The position numbers were made by a program, and so were the translations under genes. Of a stretch of 57,900 nucleotides of DNA, positions 56,973 to 57,900 are shown in pieces. The notes beneath the pieces are model-generated. The model did no database searches and was not told where the DNA came from. It saw only the letters and a program-made list of their open reading frames with translations. Each line of letters opens with the position of its first letter. Position 1 is the stretch's first letter. The stretch is taken from contig NZ_JAUNUG010000015.1 of assembly GCF_030538285.1 (NCBI RefSeq), positions 1 through 57,900 on the forward strand, in the 5' to 3' direction. This stretch comes from Corynebacterium sp. GTDB lineage: Bacteria; Actinomycetota; Actinomycetes; Mycobacteriales; Mycobacteriaceae.

Positions 56973-57707
56973 ATGCCCCAGATCCTTCTCGTCTCCCTGC
57001 GTTCCGGTGAACTCGCCGAGCAGATTGCCGCGGCCGAGGAACGCGATTTCCTCCAGTCCACGCGCCTGGATCCAAGGGACCTCACGCACATCAACATCGG
57101 GTCAGTCACCGACACCGCCGGGGATCTGGCGGGCTATGACGGGGTGCTGGTCGGTGGCTGCTCCTTGAACATGACCAATGAGGTGTGGGACGAGTGGCAG
57201 CACCACGTCCACGCCGAGCTCGAGCGTATCTGCGATTCGGGGTTGCCGGTCTTCCTCGTCTGCTACGGCACGAGCTGGCTGGCACACACCCACGGTGGGC
57301 AGATCGGGCATTCGCATGCCGAGACTTCCGGCGAGTCCGTCATCGAACTGACTGCGGAAGGCCTGGCCGACCCGATCTGCGCGGGGTTGCCCGCCACGTT
57401 CACCTCGTTAACCGGGCACACCGAGAATGTGGAACAACTCGGGGAGGGACTGAGCGTGCTGGCGACCGGTCCGACCTGCCCGGTCCAGCTCATCCGCCGC
57501 GGCGACCGGGTCTGGGCCTCCCAGTTCCACGCCGACATGGATGCCGTGGCCATGCGCTCCCGCATGGATTTCTACTACGACTACGGCTATTTCTCCCCGA
57601 GCGATTATCAGACGATTCTGGCGGCGTTGCCCGCGATCGACACGACGTGGTCAAACAAGCTCCTGGAGAACTTCGTCGATCACTGCAAACGCCACGACAC
57701 GCCTTAG
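56973..57707 (+). CDS. Class I glutamine amidotransferase-like protein
   Basis: A 244-residue GATase-fold protein, homologue of Cg1739, the gene after acnR in C. glutamicum. Nucleophile Cys in FLVCYGTSWLAH and catalytic-type His in ASQFHADMDAVAM are present. No synthase domain is fused, so it may hydrolyse a gamma-glutamyl compound or act with a partner. ATG 56973 is chosen over 56970 because TAAGCT (56961-56966) lies six bases upstream, overlapping the acnR end (leaderless). Confidence 0.88.
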   Translation: MPQILLVSLRSGELAEQIAAAEERDFLQSTRLDPRDLTHINIGSVTDTAGDLAGYDGVLVGGCSLNMTNEVWDEWQHHVHAELERICDSGLPVFLVCYGTSWLAHTHGGQIGHSHAETSGESVIELTAEGLADPICAGLPATFTSLTGHTENVEQLGEGLSVLATGPTCPVQLIRRGDRVWASQFHADMDAVAMRSRMDFYYDYGYFSPSDYQTILAALPAIDTTWSNKLLENFVDHCKRHDTP

Positions 57708-57735
57708 CCTGGATCCACCGATGTAGTTCGGTTTC

Positions 57736-57900
57736 CGGCGGCATGGGAATAAAAGAAATGCCCTTCTGATACGGGAATATACGACTTGTCTAAGGCCCGT
57801 ATCCCACATCAAGAAAGAGCATCTCTCAGGTGCAATTATCCCATACTGTTAGGGACGTGCTTTTAGTAGCACGGTTCTGACGAACGGATAGCGCGGGTAT
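57736..57900 (+). mobile_element. Left end of a probable insertion sequence
   Basis: From about 57750 base composition turns AT-rich. An inverted pair GATACGGG (57768-57775) / CCCGTATC (57796-57803) lies before CTCTCAGG and a start at GTG 57830 (VQLSHTVRDVLLVARF). Codons TTA, ACT, AGG and GTA are foreign to this genome. The frame stops at 57878-57880, but skipping one T gives DERIARV, so the copy may be frameshifted. A QLSHT start occurs in some IS1380-type transposases, but the visible part is too short to assign a family. Confidence 0.4.

Noticed and set aside
57830-57900. Programmed ribosomal frameshift in the terminal transposase
   Set aside because: No slippery heptamer is visible at the break; a simple one-base insertion explains it better.

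Overview
The window is a high-GC actinobacterial chromosome segment, almost certainly Corynebacterium. The evidence is: the linked order ferrochelatase / NlpC-P60 hydrolase / small membrane protein / acn / acnR / glutamine amidotransferase; a near-consensus AcnR operator in front of acn; a complete pupylation locus with no 20S proteasome genes; separate ppm1 and lnt (ppm2) genes; a close relative of the C. glutamicum tautomerase Cg10062; mycothiol ligase MshC; and RbpA. Nearly all of it is ordinary core chromosome. Only the last ~170 bp looks like an insertion sequence, and the 2.3-3.0 kb gap looks like repeat-rich scar DNA.

Layout. 0-4.8 kb: 5' end of ndh (type II NADH dehydrogenase), a CFA-synthase-like methyltransferase, an SRPBCC protein, a 670-bp repeat-rich gap, a YceI protein with a small membrane partner, a zinc-finger protein, and rbpA behind a SigH-type promoter. 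4.8-9 kb: ppm1-lnt-fxsA and a secretory-lipase-like hydrolase. 9-16 kb: half-size CobG-like protein, DprE2-like SDR, DODA-type dioxygenase, Xaa-Pro peptidase, trypsin-like protease without signal peptide, HelY helicase, cis-CaaD/Cg10062-like tautomerase. 16-25 kb: tatC-tatA-pafC-pafB-pafA-pup-dop-arc (all minus), then trmI. 25-34 kb: M18 aminopeptidase, RecB-family nuclease, fhs, a Dcu-type C4-dicarboxylate transporter next to aspA, hisG-hisE, a HAD phosphatase. 34-42 kb: mshC, uppP, a degenerate aldo/keto reductase, a lipoprotein, pyrD, a PEBP-like protein. 40.6-44.2 kb: a heterodimeric ABC exporter with complementary losses of ATPase motifs, then tRNA-Leu(GAG). 44-50 kb: cupin, TVP38-family protein, HTH protein, SPFH-NfeD pair, DUF3097, a coryneform hypothetical, ferrochelatase. 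50-57.7 kb: RipA-like NlpC/P60 hydrolase with a perfect CRP/GlxR box far upstream, Rv1476-like membrane protein, acn-acnR, glutamine amidotransferase. 57.8 kb to end: start of a probable insertion sequence.

How the genes work together. The Pup locus supplies ligase (PafA), Pup activator/depupylase (Dop), unfoldase (Arc) and the WYL regulators PafBC. Dcu and aspartase make an aspartate/fumarate module. TatABC-type export, Lnt, Ppm1 and UppP serve envelope lipoprotein and glycan chemistry. AcnR represses acn.

The most striking signal fits no annotated feature. The 11-mer GCTTATCGACG (15 exact copies) and its sister GCTTCTCGACG (13 exact copies) recur about once per 2 kb on both strands, in different codon phases, often forcing rare codons, and also between genes. 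A second genome-style pattern is pervasive leaderless promoters (TANNNT 6-8 nt before the start codon in more than 20 genes), including four divergent gene pairs with back-to-back -10 boxes in intergenic regions of only 29-33 bp. All counts were made by eye.
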